A stretch of DNA of 64,000 nucleotides from Anthopleura xanthogrammica (lineage: Eukaryota; Cnidaria; Anthozoa; Actiniaria; Actiniidae), in NCBI GenBank assembly GCA_964019055.1, contig OZ025220.1:1256334-1320333 (forward strand). Reading direction: 5' to 3'. Below, one piece after another: positions 1 to 9,685 of this stretch. The notes beneath the pieces were generated by a model, which was not told where the DNA came from, did no database searches, and saw only the letters and a list, made by a program, of their open reading frames with translations. Position 1 is the first letter of the stretch. The number at the start of each line of letters is the position of its first letter. The translations under genes and the position numbers were made by a program.

Positions 1-397
1 AAGCAAAAAAAACGCGACATTTGCGACGAAATAGGGAATAAAACTTTCTCTACAAAAAGTGGGGGGGGGGGGGGGGGGGCACCCAGTACATAAAAAGGCC
101 AAACCAATATTAAAAGTCCAAAAAAATAGGAAAACAAACAAACAATTACCTAATTACCAAAACTTTTGGGGGGCCACATGCCCCCCTCCCTACGCTACTG
201 TCAGCGTGGGACACTCACAACAGAGCTAAGCTCCAATTACTGTGAAGCCCAAAGATCGAATTGCAATTTGGAAGTTGATTTTTGTGGAGGGAGGAAAACC
301 GGGGAACCAAAAAATGTATTGTATTCCACTTGGACATGAGTTTATAACCGTTTTAATACTTTATACTGCAACACATGTTTTTTTGTTCGTTTTACAG
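1..397. other. Intron or upstream sequence, no exon seen
   Basis: I see no coding exon here. It contains a G homopolymer at about 61-79 and a short C/G-rich foldback-like stretch around 165-200. It ends with the acceptor of the first visible PCSK7-like exon (TTTTACAG ending at 397), so it is most likely the intron before that exon. Confidence 0.5.
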
Positions 398-3300
398 TAA
401 CTAAGGAACAAGTGTCTGAAGTCGTGACCCTAGAGCACGTGACTGTAACAGTAAGTACCGCTGCATGCCAGACATGAATTAACCTTGGTTTGAATAATTG
501 ACTTCCGCTTGATTTACTTAGCTTGATTTACTTCCGCTTGATTTACTTCCGGTTGATTTACTTCCGGTTGTTTAGTTGTCTTATTTCCGGTGGTTTGACT
601 TAATGGTATCAATTGTCGTTGACATAAGTTCATGTTCTTGGAGCTTTCAAGGCCATTTCGCAGCCATATCGTTCGGTTAGGGCCCTCGATAGCCTGTCGG
701 TCGGGGCTCGGGTCATGCTTGGGGGGCTCCCAGGGGCTTGCGAGTTCTCGTTCTCATTCTCATGGCAACCGGCAAGTTCGCTGCAGATTTGCCAGGGATT
801 TGCCCCCCCCCCCCCCCCCCCCCATCCCTCGCCGGTTTATTGTGGGTCCCTCCCTCTCCACTGGTCTTAGCATCAGTGTGATAAGTGTGTTCAGGATGGA
901 GGCGGTTCTACAGTAACCGACCAAGCACCACGCTCAGTCTATTCCTTCCCTCGTAGGTTAATTTACGTCACCGTTACCGTGGTAACCTGATAGTCAAGCT
1001 TGTCTCTCCACATGGTACTCCGTCGATGCTCGCCACTGCCAGAAAACACGACAGGTAGGTTACTATGGAAACTAGAGATATAAACCCCATTTCACTTGAC
1101 GTCAAAGCCGCTCAATCTGGAGGACAAAACAAAAGAATTTCAATCTCCTGAGAATAGCCGATGTGCATGAGCATGAAATTCTAGCACAAACCATGATGAG
1201 AAAGTGAGTTCTTACGTTTTTCTGCCTTCTCTAAAAGTACAACTGACAATTTTTCCTTCAACATTTTCTATGGAAATAAAAGTATTTCAGCAGACCAAAA
1301 TAACAGAGTAATTTTTTTCTGATAGTTCCTTTGATTTCCCTGTTACATTTTTAAAGAACTCACTTTCCCAGTGCTTTGTGAGCTTTGATGCACATTGCCT
1401 ATTGGAACCTGTTGTTTTGTCCTCCAAATTGAGCTGCATTCCAACGTGCTTCAAGGGGACTATCTTAAAGATAACCCGTGGCATAAATTCCTAGGGAAAA
1501 AATTGCCTTTTATCTTATTATGTGATGACAAAATAGTTTATATATCGGACCAGTTTTAACATTTTATTTAATGATCTTTCATCGTTTCCAGGTCTCCCGA
1601 AGGGTTCGTGGATTGGACCTTTTCAACCGTAAGGTGCTGGGGCGAGACCCCTGAAGGAGTCTGGACTCTAATCGTCATTGATAATGGTAAGGATGCGAGA
1701 CTTTTAATCTTCCCTTGAAATATCAACATGTTTAACTTTTCGTATTTCTTGAAGGTAACGATCATGCTCGGGGTTATTTGATTGACTGGAAGATTACTCT
1801 GTATGGGTCGTCGCTGACACCAGCGGACATCAAGCGGAGGAGAAGGTAAGAATGGTTATCGTATGGTTGGGGAACGTACGGTACTGACTTACAGCACGTA
1901 CACGGTACGACATGCCGTAACATTGAAATGGCTTCCCATAAGAATGGTTATCGTATGAGTGGGAAACATACGGTACTGACTTACAGCACGTACATCGTAT
2001 AACATGCCGTAATTTTTCCTTATAGTCCAATGACTTTACTAAAAATTTTTTTCGCCTGCAGTATCATGAATGAAGGGATCAGTGGTAAATACCTCCATAG
2101 TGACAAAGCCCCTCCCTGTCCCCCTCCCCCTTCGTCAGTCAAGAGTCAAGAAGTGATGTCTGAACGAATGCTCAAGGCAAGTACCATCATTCAGGGTTAG
2201 AATTTCAACTTTTTTAGTGACAACACAAATTTATCTTGTGCATTGAGCAGCTACAAGATAAATGGATTGAATACAAACGCAAAGACTTTGTTTTTCTTTG
2301 CATTTCATGATTATTTTCTAAAAAGAGAACAAGCTAGAAAATGCGAGTTCAATTTCTTTTCACTCGATATTTTTAATTTTCGACTCGCATTTAGCCAATT
2401 ATCTTGTGAAAAATTCGAACCCTGTCATTAGCGATACACTGTGACGTAAGACTTTTTATTACACATTTAGGGTCGATATCCGTGAAATAAAGCCGTGAAT
2501 AAAAACCATATCAGTGAAGTGATACGATATCACTTCACGGTAAACTGTCCAATAAAATCTCGCGATATATAGTAATATATAATCGACCCTAAATGTGTAA
2601 TAAACAAATTATTACATGTTAAGAGCTGATATCATTTTTATTCACTCGTTTTCCGTATCATATCGCTCACTCGCTCACGGACTCGCTTGTTCGCGATATG
2701 ACGGGAAACTCTTGGATAAAAACGATATCAGGCTCTTAACATTTGATAATCTCTATGTCATTCATGCAAAAGGTAAAAGGTCGACTTTATTTTACGTCTG
2801 TGATAAAAAGTTAAATTTTACACCTTAAAAAATAAGAGAGATCACTTACTGACGTTTCGGACGCTAGTCCTTCGTCGGAGTAAAAGAGAGAATAAGAGTG
2901 GAAAGTACAGTATATATGAGATAGAAAATAGATAACCAATGAGAGCAAGGTAGGCAAGGTTACAAGGTTACTATCTTTATCATATATACACTACCGTCCA
3001 CTCTTATTCTCTCTTTTACTCCGACGAAGGACTAGCGTCCGAAACGTCAGTAAGTGATCTCTCTTATTTTTTATGGTAAAAAATTTAACTTTTTATCACA
3101 ACTGTTTCATTAGAAACAACGACGCGGCCCACACTAGCTTACCGCTAGTTATCATCTCTTTATTTAACGTCGGTAACTCGTGACAGTTAAACTTGAGGCC
3201 GACGGCGTGCTCAAGGATGAAACATCAGTTTTGCCAATTTTCTCGATTCTGATTCGTTAATATCTTTTTCTCAGATCAACTGGATATTGGCATCAAATAA

Positions 3301-5121
3301 GCCTCGTTTTCATGTTCTGTTTTTTTTTTATTGGTTACCAGGTTCTTCTGTTGTTCAGTGGCTTCTGTTTCCTGATTGCTATATATTACGTCCTCGATGT
3401 AGTGTTTGATAATGAAGGTCTTGGACCACCACAGCCAATTGAGGAGAAAGTAGAACATATAGATCCTTCACCATTGATTCCTGCCAAACTAGCCGAGGAG
3501 GACTGGAAACGACTGAGGTAAAAACGGCGAGATTTACATATTTTTTTTGTTTTCCTTTTTGCGATAGTGAACATGGTGATAGAAGTTAAATATAAAAGGC
3601 GCGCACGTGGTGTGTGGAGTTATAAAGCACGCAGGGTTTGCAGAACACGAGAGAAGTGTTAGGAGAAGCACGACGCGTAGTGGAATGACGAAATAGATAG
3701 TGCGCGTGTGTGCTGTATGTAGTTACAAAGCATGAAGAGGTTAGCAGAACACGACAAGCACGTTTATGCATGTTAGGACAAGCACGCGCATACAGGAACA
3801 ATCATATAAAATACAGCAGCGCGAGTTTGTGAGTTATTCAGTTCTTCTGGTAATGAGTTCCAGATTTTCGGTCCTGCTATAGAGAAAGCTCTATCACCAA
3901 AAGTAACTGATCGGGATGCAGGCACTGCATAAAGGGATTTCTCTGCATTTCACTTCATCTTTTTTCTTTTCTATATTTTCAGTTCTTTGTTAGAATCTGG
4001 TAAAAAGAATACACGTCCATCAAGCCAGACGTCCCAACGAAAAGGGTTTCCATCCAGTCCTACATATTCTTCAAGTAGTAACCCAGTTAACCCTGCCCCG
4101 CCTTCTCAGCCGCCATCTAAACTACCTGCTAAAGAGACTGTAGTTCCTATTGAAAGTAAAACAAGCTCATCTAGAACGTTCTTTGGTAGAAAACGTGTTT
4201 TGTCGCCTTCAGATGAAGTGAAACGCGTGAAAGATTTTGAGAAGAGGTTACGATATGCGATGGAACAGGTACGGGAACAGACAATTTTCGAGATGCGTGA
4301 GCGTTTTCAAAAATATCGCAGGCGCAGAAATGAAAAAGAGGCATTTTTGGGTAAGATCGCGCGCGCGAAAATGCCTCAAGATCATGTCTGCGCCTGCGAT
4401 ATTTTTGAAAGCGCTCACGCATCTCGAAAATTGTCTATTGATCCACTTGTTACTCAATAGAACTTATTCGTCTTGGTGCAATGTTTTTCCATTTCAGACC
4501 ACGTGTCATTCCCTAGAGTATCAGTTCTTTGTTTAATGGTTGCGCATGAGAAGACACTTGAATATGAATACAACTCAAACAAAGAATCTTATTCTCAAGA
4601 AAATGACACGTGGTCTGAAATGGGAAAACATTACACCATCCATCCATCCATCCATCCATCCATCCATCCATCCATCCATCCATCCATCCATCCATCCATC
4701 CATCCATCCATCCATCCATCCATCCATCCATCCATCCATCCATCCATCCATCCATCCATCCATCCATCCATCCATCCATCCATCCATCCATCCATCCATC
4801 CATCCATCCATCCATTTACTGTATACTTTCATTTAATGTATACTGTTCATACTTTGTTTGTAGAGTTTAAAACTCCAAACCAAACAGTCGAAAGACATCG
4901 AGGACTTTGAAAACGAACTCCAGCAAGCAGCAGAAGAGAGCCTCATTGCGCATGCGTTAGAACAGAGATTTTATAACAGTATTACCCCTACCCCTACCCC
5001 TCCACTGGAGAGTGCGAACACCAGTAAACCGACGAAAAACCGACAGTCTTCTGGACCTGGTCGATCCATTAGAAAGCCAATAAAGGGAATATTGAAGAAA
5101 AGCAAATCTTATTTGAGGTAA
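398..5121 (+). CDS. PCSK7: PCSK7-like proprotein convertase, C-terminal exons (partial)
   Basis: This is the 3' part of a membrane-anchored subtilisin-like convertase, which in this family cleaves precursors at basic sites in the secretory pathway. The exons I place are 398-450, 957-1054, 1592-1686, 1755-1845, 2062-2176, 3342-3517, 3983-4268 and 4864-5121, and all phases join. The first four exons encode the P domain: LEHVTVT, then a beta-rich stretch, then [12 protein letters not shown], then ITLYGS, all close to the PCSK7 pattern. GKYLH and a Cys-Pro-rich linker follow. Exon 3342-3517 holds one hydrophobic span (residues [20 protein letters not shown]), the transmembrane anchor. The tail is Ser/Pro-rich, then basic and helical ([10 protein letters not shown]). 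The catalytic domain lies left of the window. The intron after 2176 uses a GC donor. The stop may be TAA at 5119-5121, or the exon may splice at 5118 to a short last exon at 6659. The family call is firm; the orthologue symbol is less so. Confidence 0.85.
505..570. repeat. Short tandem repeat, ~14-15 bp unit
   Basis: Four to five imperfect copies of TTGATTTACTTCCGS lie head to tail in the intron after the first visible PCSK7-like exon. The variation between copies is in the last few bases. Confidence 0.7.
1070..1480. mobile_element. Foldback MITE, family A, interrupted
   Basis: The left arm at about 1078-1160 (CACTTGACGTCAAAG, GGAGGACAAAACAAAAG) matches the inverted right arm at about 1395-1478 (TTTTGTCCTCCAAATTGAGC). 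The same palindrome occurs compactly (about 135 bp) at 5150-5285 and 19169-19304. Here about 230 bp of other sequence separates the arms. There is no coding capacity, so I infer a non-autonomous DNA element. Confidence 0.7.
1848..2015. repeat. Direct tandem duplication, ~91 bp unit, two copies
   Basis: The segment from AGAATGGTTATCGTATG through CATGCCGTAA occurs at 1848-1920 and again at 1939-2013 with a few substitutions. It lies in the PCSK7-like intron between exons 1755-1845 and 2062-2176. Confidence 0.75.
2452..2606. mobile_element. Foldback hairpin element
   Basis: Arms of about 28 bp (TTATTACACATTTAGGGTCG and its complement ending at about 2605) enclose an AT-rich core containing a second small palindrome (AAGTGATACGATATCACTT). 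It is in a PCSK7-like intron. Confidence 0.7.
2613..2745. mobile_element. Foldback hairpin element
   Basis: TGTTAAGAGCTGATATC at the left and its inverted form GATATCAGGCTCTTAACA at the right enclose about 100 bp. It lies almost directly beside the previous hairpin. Confidence 0.65.
2786..3112. mobile_element. Long-arm foldback MITE
   Basis: Nearly perfect inverted arms of about 120 bp (2790-2915 and 2992-3110) share the core GACGAAGGACTAGCGTCC and an outer AAAGTTAAATTTTWCACC end. The spacer is about 75 bp. No open frame is preserved. It is the third foldback element in a row in this PCSK7-like intron. Confidence 0.8.
3205..3292. repeat. Dispersed repeat D fragment ending in an acceptor-like TTTCTCAG
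   Basis: The stretch TTCTCGATTCTGATTCGTTA through TCAGATCAACTGGA recurs with substitutions at about 26410-26462 and 60677-60730. Those copies share a further ~120 bp upstream. This copy lies just upstream of the PCSK7-like transmembrane exon (3342) and carries a good-looking 3' splice site at 3274 that is not needed for the exon chain. Confidence 0.6.
3598..3800. repeat. Degenerate repeat related to 5600-5790
   Basis: Imperfect copies of a motif containing AGTTATAAAGCA, CAGAACACGA and GAGAAGCAC occur here several times and again at 5600-5790. I see no frame kept open. It lies within a PCSK7-like intron. Confidence 0.5.
4270..4442. mobile_element. Foldback hairpin beside a splice donor
   Basis: The left arm (ACAATTTTCGAGATGCGTGA onward, from about 4276) pairs with the right arm ending TCTCGAAAATTGTCT at about 4438. 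The arms are about 65 bp with a short GC-rich loop. The element starts only a few bases after the PCSK7-like donor at 4269. Confidence 0.8.
4478..4635. mobile_element. Foldback hairpin element
   Basis: CCATTTCAGACCACGTGTCA at the left pairs with TGACACGTGGTCTGAAATGG at the right. Its right end abuts the CCAT microsatellite. Confidence 0.75.
4636..4815. repeat. (CCAT)n tetranucleotide microsatellite
   Basis: About 45 uninterrupted CCAT units. The open frames crossing it (PSIH on +, MDGW on -) are microsatellite artefacts. Confidence 0.97.
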
Positions 5122-5147
5122 GAAAAAATACATCTTATAAAATAGCT

Positions 5148-5287
5148 GTTTTAGACCCCTTGCCGCACTTCGGAATGCAGCTCAATTTGGAGGACAAAAC
5201 AATAAGTTCCAATTCTCAGGAGATTGAAATTCTTTTGTTTTGTCCTCCAAATTGAGCTGCTTTGACGTCAAGTGAAAGGGAGCTATA
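5148..5287. mobile_element. Foldback MITE, family A, compact copy
   Basis: This ~135-bp palindrome has arms containing GCAGCTCAATTTGGAGGACA and its complement. It is a cleaner copy of the element at 1070-1480, 7076-7436 and 19169-19304, and it starts just after the PCSK7-like stop/donor. Confidence 0.8.
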
Positions 5288-5441
5288 AGCCAGTTCAACG
5301 TTTAAGAATCGTTTTCAGTGCGCATGCGATTTTATCCCGAATTTCTCACCTTTTGTTTAATTAAAAACAAAAGAAGGTTTAAACAAAAGAAGGTGAGAAA
5401 TTCTTAAAAAACGATTCTTAAACTTTGAACTGGCTTATAGA
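5282..5441. mobile_element. Foldback hairpin element
   Basis: CTATAAGCCAGTTCAACGTT at the left pairs with AACTTTGAACTGGCTTATAG at the right. The inner arms contain GAATTTCTCACCTTTTGTTT and its complement. Confidence 0.8.
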
Positions 5442-5484
5442 CCTCGCGTTCCGATTGGTTGGAAGTGCATGCTTTAAGAGAGCA

Positions 5485-5800
5485 CACAGCACACAGCACA
5501 CAGCACACAGCACACGCGCGCACTTTCTATTCCATTATATGTGTCAAAAATAACAGCTATTCTAATTTGTATGTTAAAAAAGAAATATAAACTTGCTTGC
5601 TCTGCAATGTGCAGTTATAAAGCACTTAGGGATTGTCAGAACACTCGACAAGTGTTGAGAAGCACTCCGCTACATGACTTAGGGATTGTCAGAACACTCG
5701 ACAAGTGTAGAGAAGCACTCCGCTACATGTCTTACTTCTCCTAACCGTTCTCTCGTGTTCTGCCAATCCCTGCGTGCTTTACAACTGCACACAGCACGCA
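5485..5800. repeat. Tandem repeats: ACAGCAC run and a ~54-bp duplication
   Basis: A short ACACAGC run lies at about 5485-5515. A 54-bp unit (TTAGGGATTGTCAGAACACT onward) is duplicated at about 5626-5678 and 5680-5732. An inverted relative (TTCTCGTGTTCTGCCAATCC) follows at about 5750. Confidence 0.65.
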
Positions 5801-7075
5801 CGCGCTTTCTTAAATAAAGTATTGAGAACTGGCAGAATGCTTGAAAAATTTGAGAAGAACTCTGCTACGAGTACTTTAGAGCAGATTTCGTATAACTTTG
5901 AAAAGTTCAGTGCCGTGTGCATGCCTTGACGCGACCGCGATCTCTTCTAGAATTTTGATTACTGAATTTACTGATTTTTTTTCCGCGTAATGTGATTATA
6001 GTCTGGCGTACTTAGTCAGTGCCGTGCCCTTGCCGTGACCGCGTTCGCGCTGTGTTTGTGGCGTGTTTCGTGTGATTGGATGAAGAAAGCGTACCTTGGC
6101 GCGACCGACACGCGTGAAAAACGTCTGCGCATGCTCTAAGTCCGTATGCAAATTAGTCAAAAGCGTCTTCGTGCTATTGTAAAAATATTCAAATTTGACT
6201 TTCACACTTGCCTGAAGAATAGTCTTTACAAAATGTCAAAACTTAAAGTCAGTTCTTGAAACTTAAGGCTAATTCTTTCATATTGCCTTTATTAATACAG
6301 TATCTTGGTCTCACAAAAGCATACCCACGAATTTTTTCGTATACTCAAGCCTTATTTTCTCACTAAAACTCTTGTAAATTCTTGGAAAGCGTGCGGAAAG
6401 GCACGCATGCGCAAACGTTTTTCTCTAGCGTCGGCGCGACCGGGATGTTTTCTAGATTTTTGGTTGGCGGACTTTTTGTCGTGAACGCGTTCGTGCCTTG
6501 AGGTTTTCACAGTCATACGAGAACAGCTCTATAACTTCAACAGTAGGTGCACGTTTTTTCGACTATTTCTTCAGCATCACACGCAGCTGAGCATATAGTA
6601 ACTTCCCTGACTTTGTAACGAGTTTCTGATTCATATTTTTATTTCATTTTGTAACAGCTCCTCCAGATAGCACCCAGTTACCATAACAACCTCCATGAAG
6701 CACGTAACCATGGGACCAAAGTTACCATGCCAACAGGTATCCGCTGACCAAAGGATACCGAATTTTCCCTTCCACACGTAGCAGTCAGAACTCGCTCCCA
6801 GTATCTCCTTCAATTTTGGCAGCTAAGGAGACTGGGAAGGAGGATGTGAACTTTGAATATTTTTGAACAAAATTTTGTGCTTTTGATCTTTGACACGAGA
6901 GAAATAGTTCCTTGTTCAGGAACGCGTTTTTTGCTAAAAACGGTCGCCGTAGCTGTATTGTTCCTTGTGAAGGAGATTTTGACGTAGTTTAGTGACCTGA
7001 TTACGTATTTTGCAATCCTAAATACCTTTTGAATGAGTGATTAGGGTAAATGTCTTGGTTCAATTTTTGCCTAGT
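5801..7075. other. Intergenic or 3' region of the PCSK7-like gene
   Basis: No strong gene is visible. One candidate is a short terminal exon for the PCSK7-like gene: a good acceptor (ATTTCATTTTGTAACAG) ends at about 6658, and joining the phase-2 donor at 5118 to it gives Ser-Ser-Ser-Arg then TAG. The rest shows a GC-richer stretch with several ACGCG-type motifs at 5920-6500 but no recognisable domain. Confidence 0.4.
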
Positions 7076-7436
7076 TATAGACCCCTCTTACTTAACGTCA
7101 AAGCAGCTCAATTTCGAAGTCAAAAAAATAGAATTTCAATCTCCTGAGAATTGGAACTTATAGAGCTGTTAAGTTACGACGTATTTTCCGGGTCCAACCG
7201 CTCGAAAAACCGCTAAAATAAAGCGAAAAATATTCTCAATGATTTAACCTTCACCTAAAACAATTAGAACTTTGGACAAAAAATCCTGTCATGAAGAAAA
7301 AGTAAGAAGAATATTTTTAAATGCTTTTCGTTTTAGACTCGAAAATCGTATATTCATTGGATTCACGTAACACTTAAAAACTCTATCGTTCCATGCTCCA
7401 AATTAAGCTGCTTTCTGACGTGCTGCAATGGGTCTA
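7076..7436. mobile_element. Foldback MITE, family A, interrupted
   Basis: The left arm 7076-7163 (TAGACCCCTCTTACTTAACG, then CAGCTCAATTTCGAAG) and the right arm of about 7390-7436 (CTCCAAATTAAGCTGC, then GACGTGCTGCAATGGG) match the family A ends. About 220 bp of unrelated AT-rich sequence splits the element. Confidence 0.65.
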
Positions 7437-7731
7437 TTTGATGAAGCAGTTTGTCATCTATGCCATTCAACGGTTTCGTTAAAAACTGTTTTTCAACAAA
7501 AAAAATTGTTGAATCGATCAAAATTTAGTAGTATTTGACAATTGGCGGCTAAAAATTGGTATATAAAATAGGAGATATTTTTAAGAAATATTTTTCACAT
7601 TTGAGAGTCATATTTTAATAGATGAATTATATATATTATGAACGTATTCAAATTTCAAAAAAGCATCAGAATTTTTACAGATTATCAGTTAAGCATTTAA
7701 AATTTTACCTTTTTGGCTGTTTTCAACTTTA

Positions 7732-8046
7732 CAGCGCGACGCGCCTTACCGTAGCCACCCAACAAACTTTTTTTACAAGTTAGCCAATCAGAAAGCGAGA
7801 ATCTGTAAATTTGCATGTTAACCTGCTTTCTGTTGTTACCGCAAATATTTGAACTTCGGAGCAAGAACTTGAAGAAAATGCTTAAAAATCTCTATTTCTA
7901 AAACCAGTTTTGCTCTTTTGGCTTGCTTACACTTAATACTTTCGTAGGCATTCTTTTTCATGTGGAAATTCTTTGTAAGAAGTGATTTATCGTACTTGTA
8001 CGAAACTTTGGCAGGGTGGCCACGGTAAGGCGCGTCGCGCTGTAAA
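7732..8046. mobile_element. Foldback element with GC-rich ends
   Basis: TACAGCGCGACGCGCCTTAC at 7732 and its complement GTAAGGCGCGTCGCGCTGTA ending at about 8045 are near-perfect inverted repeats bounding about 310 bp of AT-rich sequence. No coding frame. Confidence 0.8.
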
Positions 8047-8089
8047 ACATCTCTGGTTAGGTTATGAGCTATTATCGTTGAAGTACGAC

Positions 8090-8335
8090 CCCAAAAGTTT
8101 GATATCTCGTTTGCTAACTAGCATTTCCACGGCCCTCAATCAAAGAACTTACTAGAAAATTACATTTTTGAGGGAGATTTTGGGCTGAATTAAAGATTTC
8201 AATCCTCTAATTCTCTACAATCTTCAAATCAGTCTAAAACTTCTCGGCTAAAAAATATAATTTTTTGGGGTTCAGTTCTTGATTGACGGCCGTCGAAGTA
8301 CTAGTTTCTATACAAAACTTCGGGGTTCGCACTTC
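8090..8335. mobile_element. Degenerate foldback element
   Basis: CCCTCAATCAAAGAACTT near 8134 is inverted as AGTTCTTGATTGACGGCC near 8275, and GAAGTACGACCCCAAAAGTTTG near 8082 has a partial inverse around 8312-8330. The arms are imperfect. Confidence 0.5.
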
Positions 8336-9505
8336 AAATATATATAATGGTTGTAATGTAGTTAATTAGTTATAATACTTTATAGAATAAAATTACTTTA
8401 TTTCATATTTTGTCGTTTGTATTTCCCCCCTTTGTGATATGTAAAAGAAATCCCCTTTCGTATAAGTTCCCCTCGTGATCTCGAGCAGAAAATAGGGGGG
8501 ATTGTTCTAGCTTTTTTAACTTTTGACATAATGAATGGGAAACGGATATCATAGGGATAGTCGGGAAAGGTTAAGAGTATAATAACAAAAAATTAAAATA
8601 AGTAGTAGAAAAGGTGACCTCTAAAACTCGTAGTAAAAAACTGGTTCAAACGTCGAACTTCTCATGAGCTAAGAGCTGCGTAGGAGGCTAGATTGACTAG
8701 AGCCGTCGAGAATCACGACTTGAAGCGACTCTGATTTAAACGACAAATTAAACTTTCTCAAGATCGATGTTGGAACCCTGAAATAACCTCATAGCTGATT
8801 AAAGTCAGGACACGGCTAACTACAGCTATTAATATCAGATAGCGATGTAAATTATATTTTAGAGGCGCACTTTTTCTCCCCCTTCAAAGAGCGTAAGAAA
8901 AGTGCAGTCAAGCAATGCAAACAAAAAAATATTTTCCTAAACCGGAAGTTCAATTATCAAAATCAGCGTATTGTGTCATAATGGGGGATATAAAATCGGT
9001 AAACTTGTGAACGGTAATCCTTAATTCTATAGATACTTTATGATGCTTTTGCCGGCATTCAGAAAAAAATTCTCCTCGATTTGTCTTTAATTTCGATGAA
9101 TTTTGAAAGAGATATACAAATTTTTAGCTGTCAAAATTTTAATTGTCCAGTGCATGCATACTAAAACTCTCTTAGTTGTTTGCACGGCTAGGCATTTTTG
9201 TCCAGATAGGGCAGATAGCACAGTTTTGTATAAACGTAACGTCTAAACGTATCACGGTTAAGAATTCGTCCGATATATATGTACAAATCTTATGATCTGA
9301 GTAACAAAAGTTGTAAATCTTATGTACAATTGCACGGTAAATTCATTCATGACTGCACATCAGGCTAAGGGGACTACAATACGAGACGTAACGACCAAAA
9401 TAGATCCAAAACTTACAAAAAAACACCGTTCATGCAAAACCCAACATAGCAAGTTGTCGGGAACTTTGTCAAGTAAGACCAACCATCAATGAAGTTAAAT
9501 TCCTT
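8336..9505. other. AT-rich intergenic stretch
   Basis: No gene, RNA gene or clear repeat was recognised. An AATAAA at about 8386-8395 could be a poly(A) signal for the upstream gene. Otherwise this is the gap before the CPEB1-like promoter. Confidence 0.4.
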
Positions 9506-9509
9506 CGTC

Positions 9510-9605
9510 ACAAATAACCAATCAGATCGCAAAGCCACTAAACGGTACACATTCCACGTGAGGCATTATCCAATCAGATTGTACTACACATTCTGCACGT
9601 GTTTT
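9510..9605 (+). promoter_or_regulatory. Candidate CPEB1-like promoter with duplicated CCAAT and CACGTG boxes
   Basis: Two direct copies of a short block occur. CCAATCAGAT starts at 9518 and 9570, each followed by ACACATTC and a CACGTG palindrome (9555-9560 and 9596-9601). CCAAT boxes and CACGTG E-boxes are known binding sites for NF-Y and bHLH-zip factors. The block ends about 85 bp before the proposed start codon at 9686. Promoter function is inferred from position and motifs only. Confidence 0.45.
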
Positions 9606-9685
9606 TTCTTCCTACAAAAACGACGAGGACATATTTTGAAGCTCAGAACCGTTGCTTCTTTGAAGTGTGGAAAACTCCTACAAGA

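Noticed and set aside
632..916. 94-codon frame on +
   Set aside because: Lies in a PCSK7-like intron, crosses a C-homopolymer and shows no family similarity.
4473..4910. PSIH / MDGW repeat proteins on both strands
   Set aside because: Translation of (CCAT)n in both directions.
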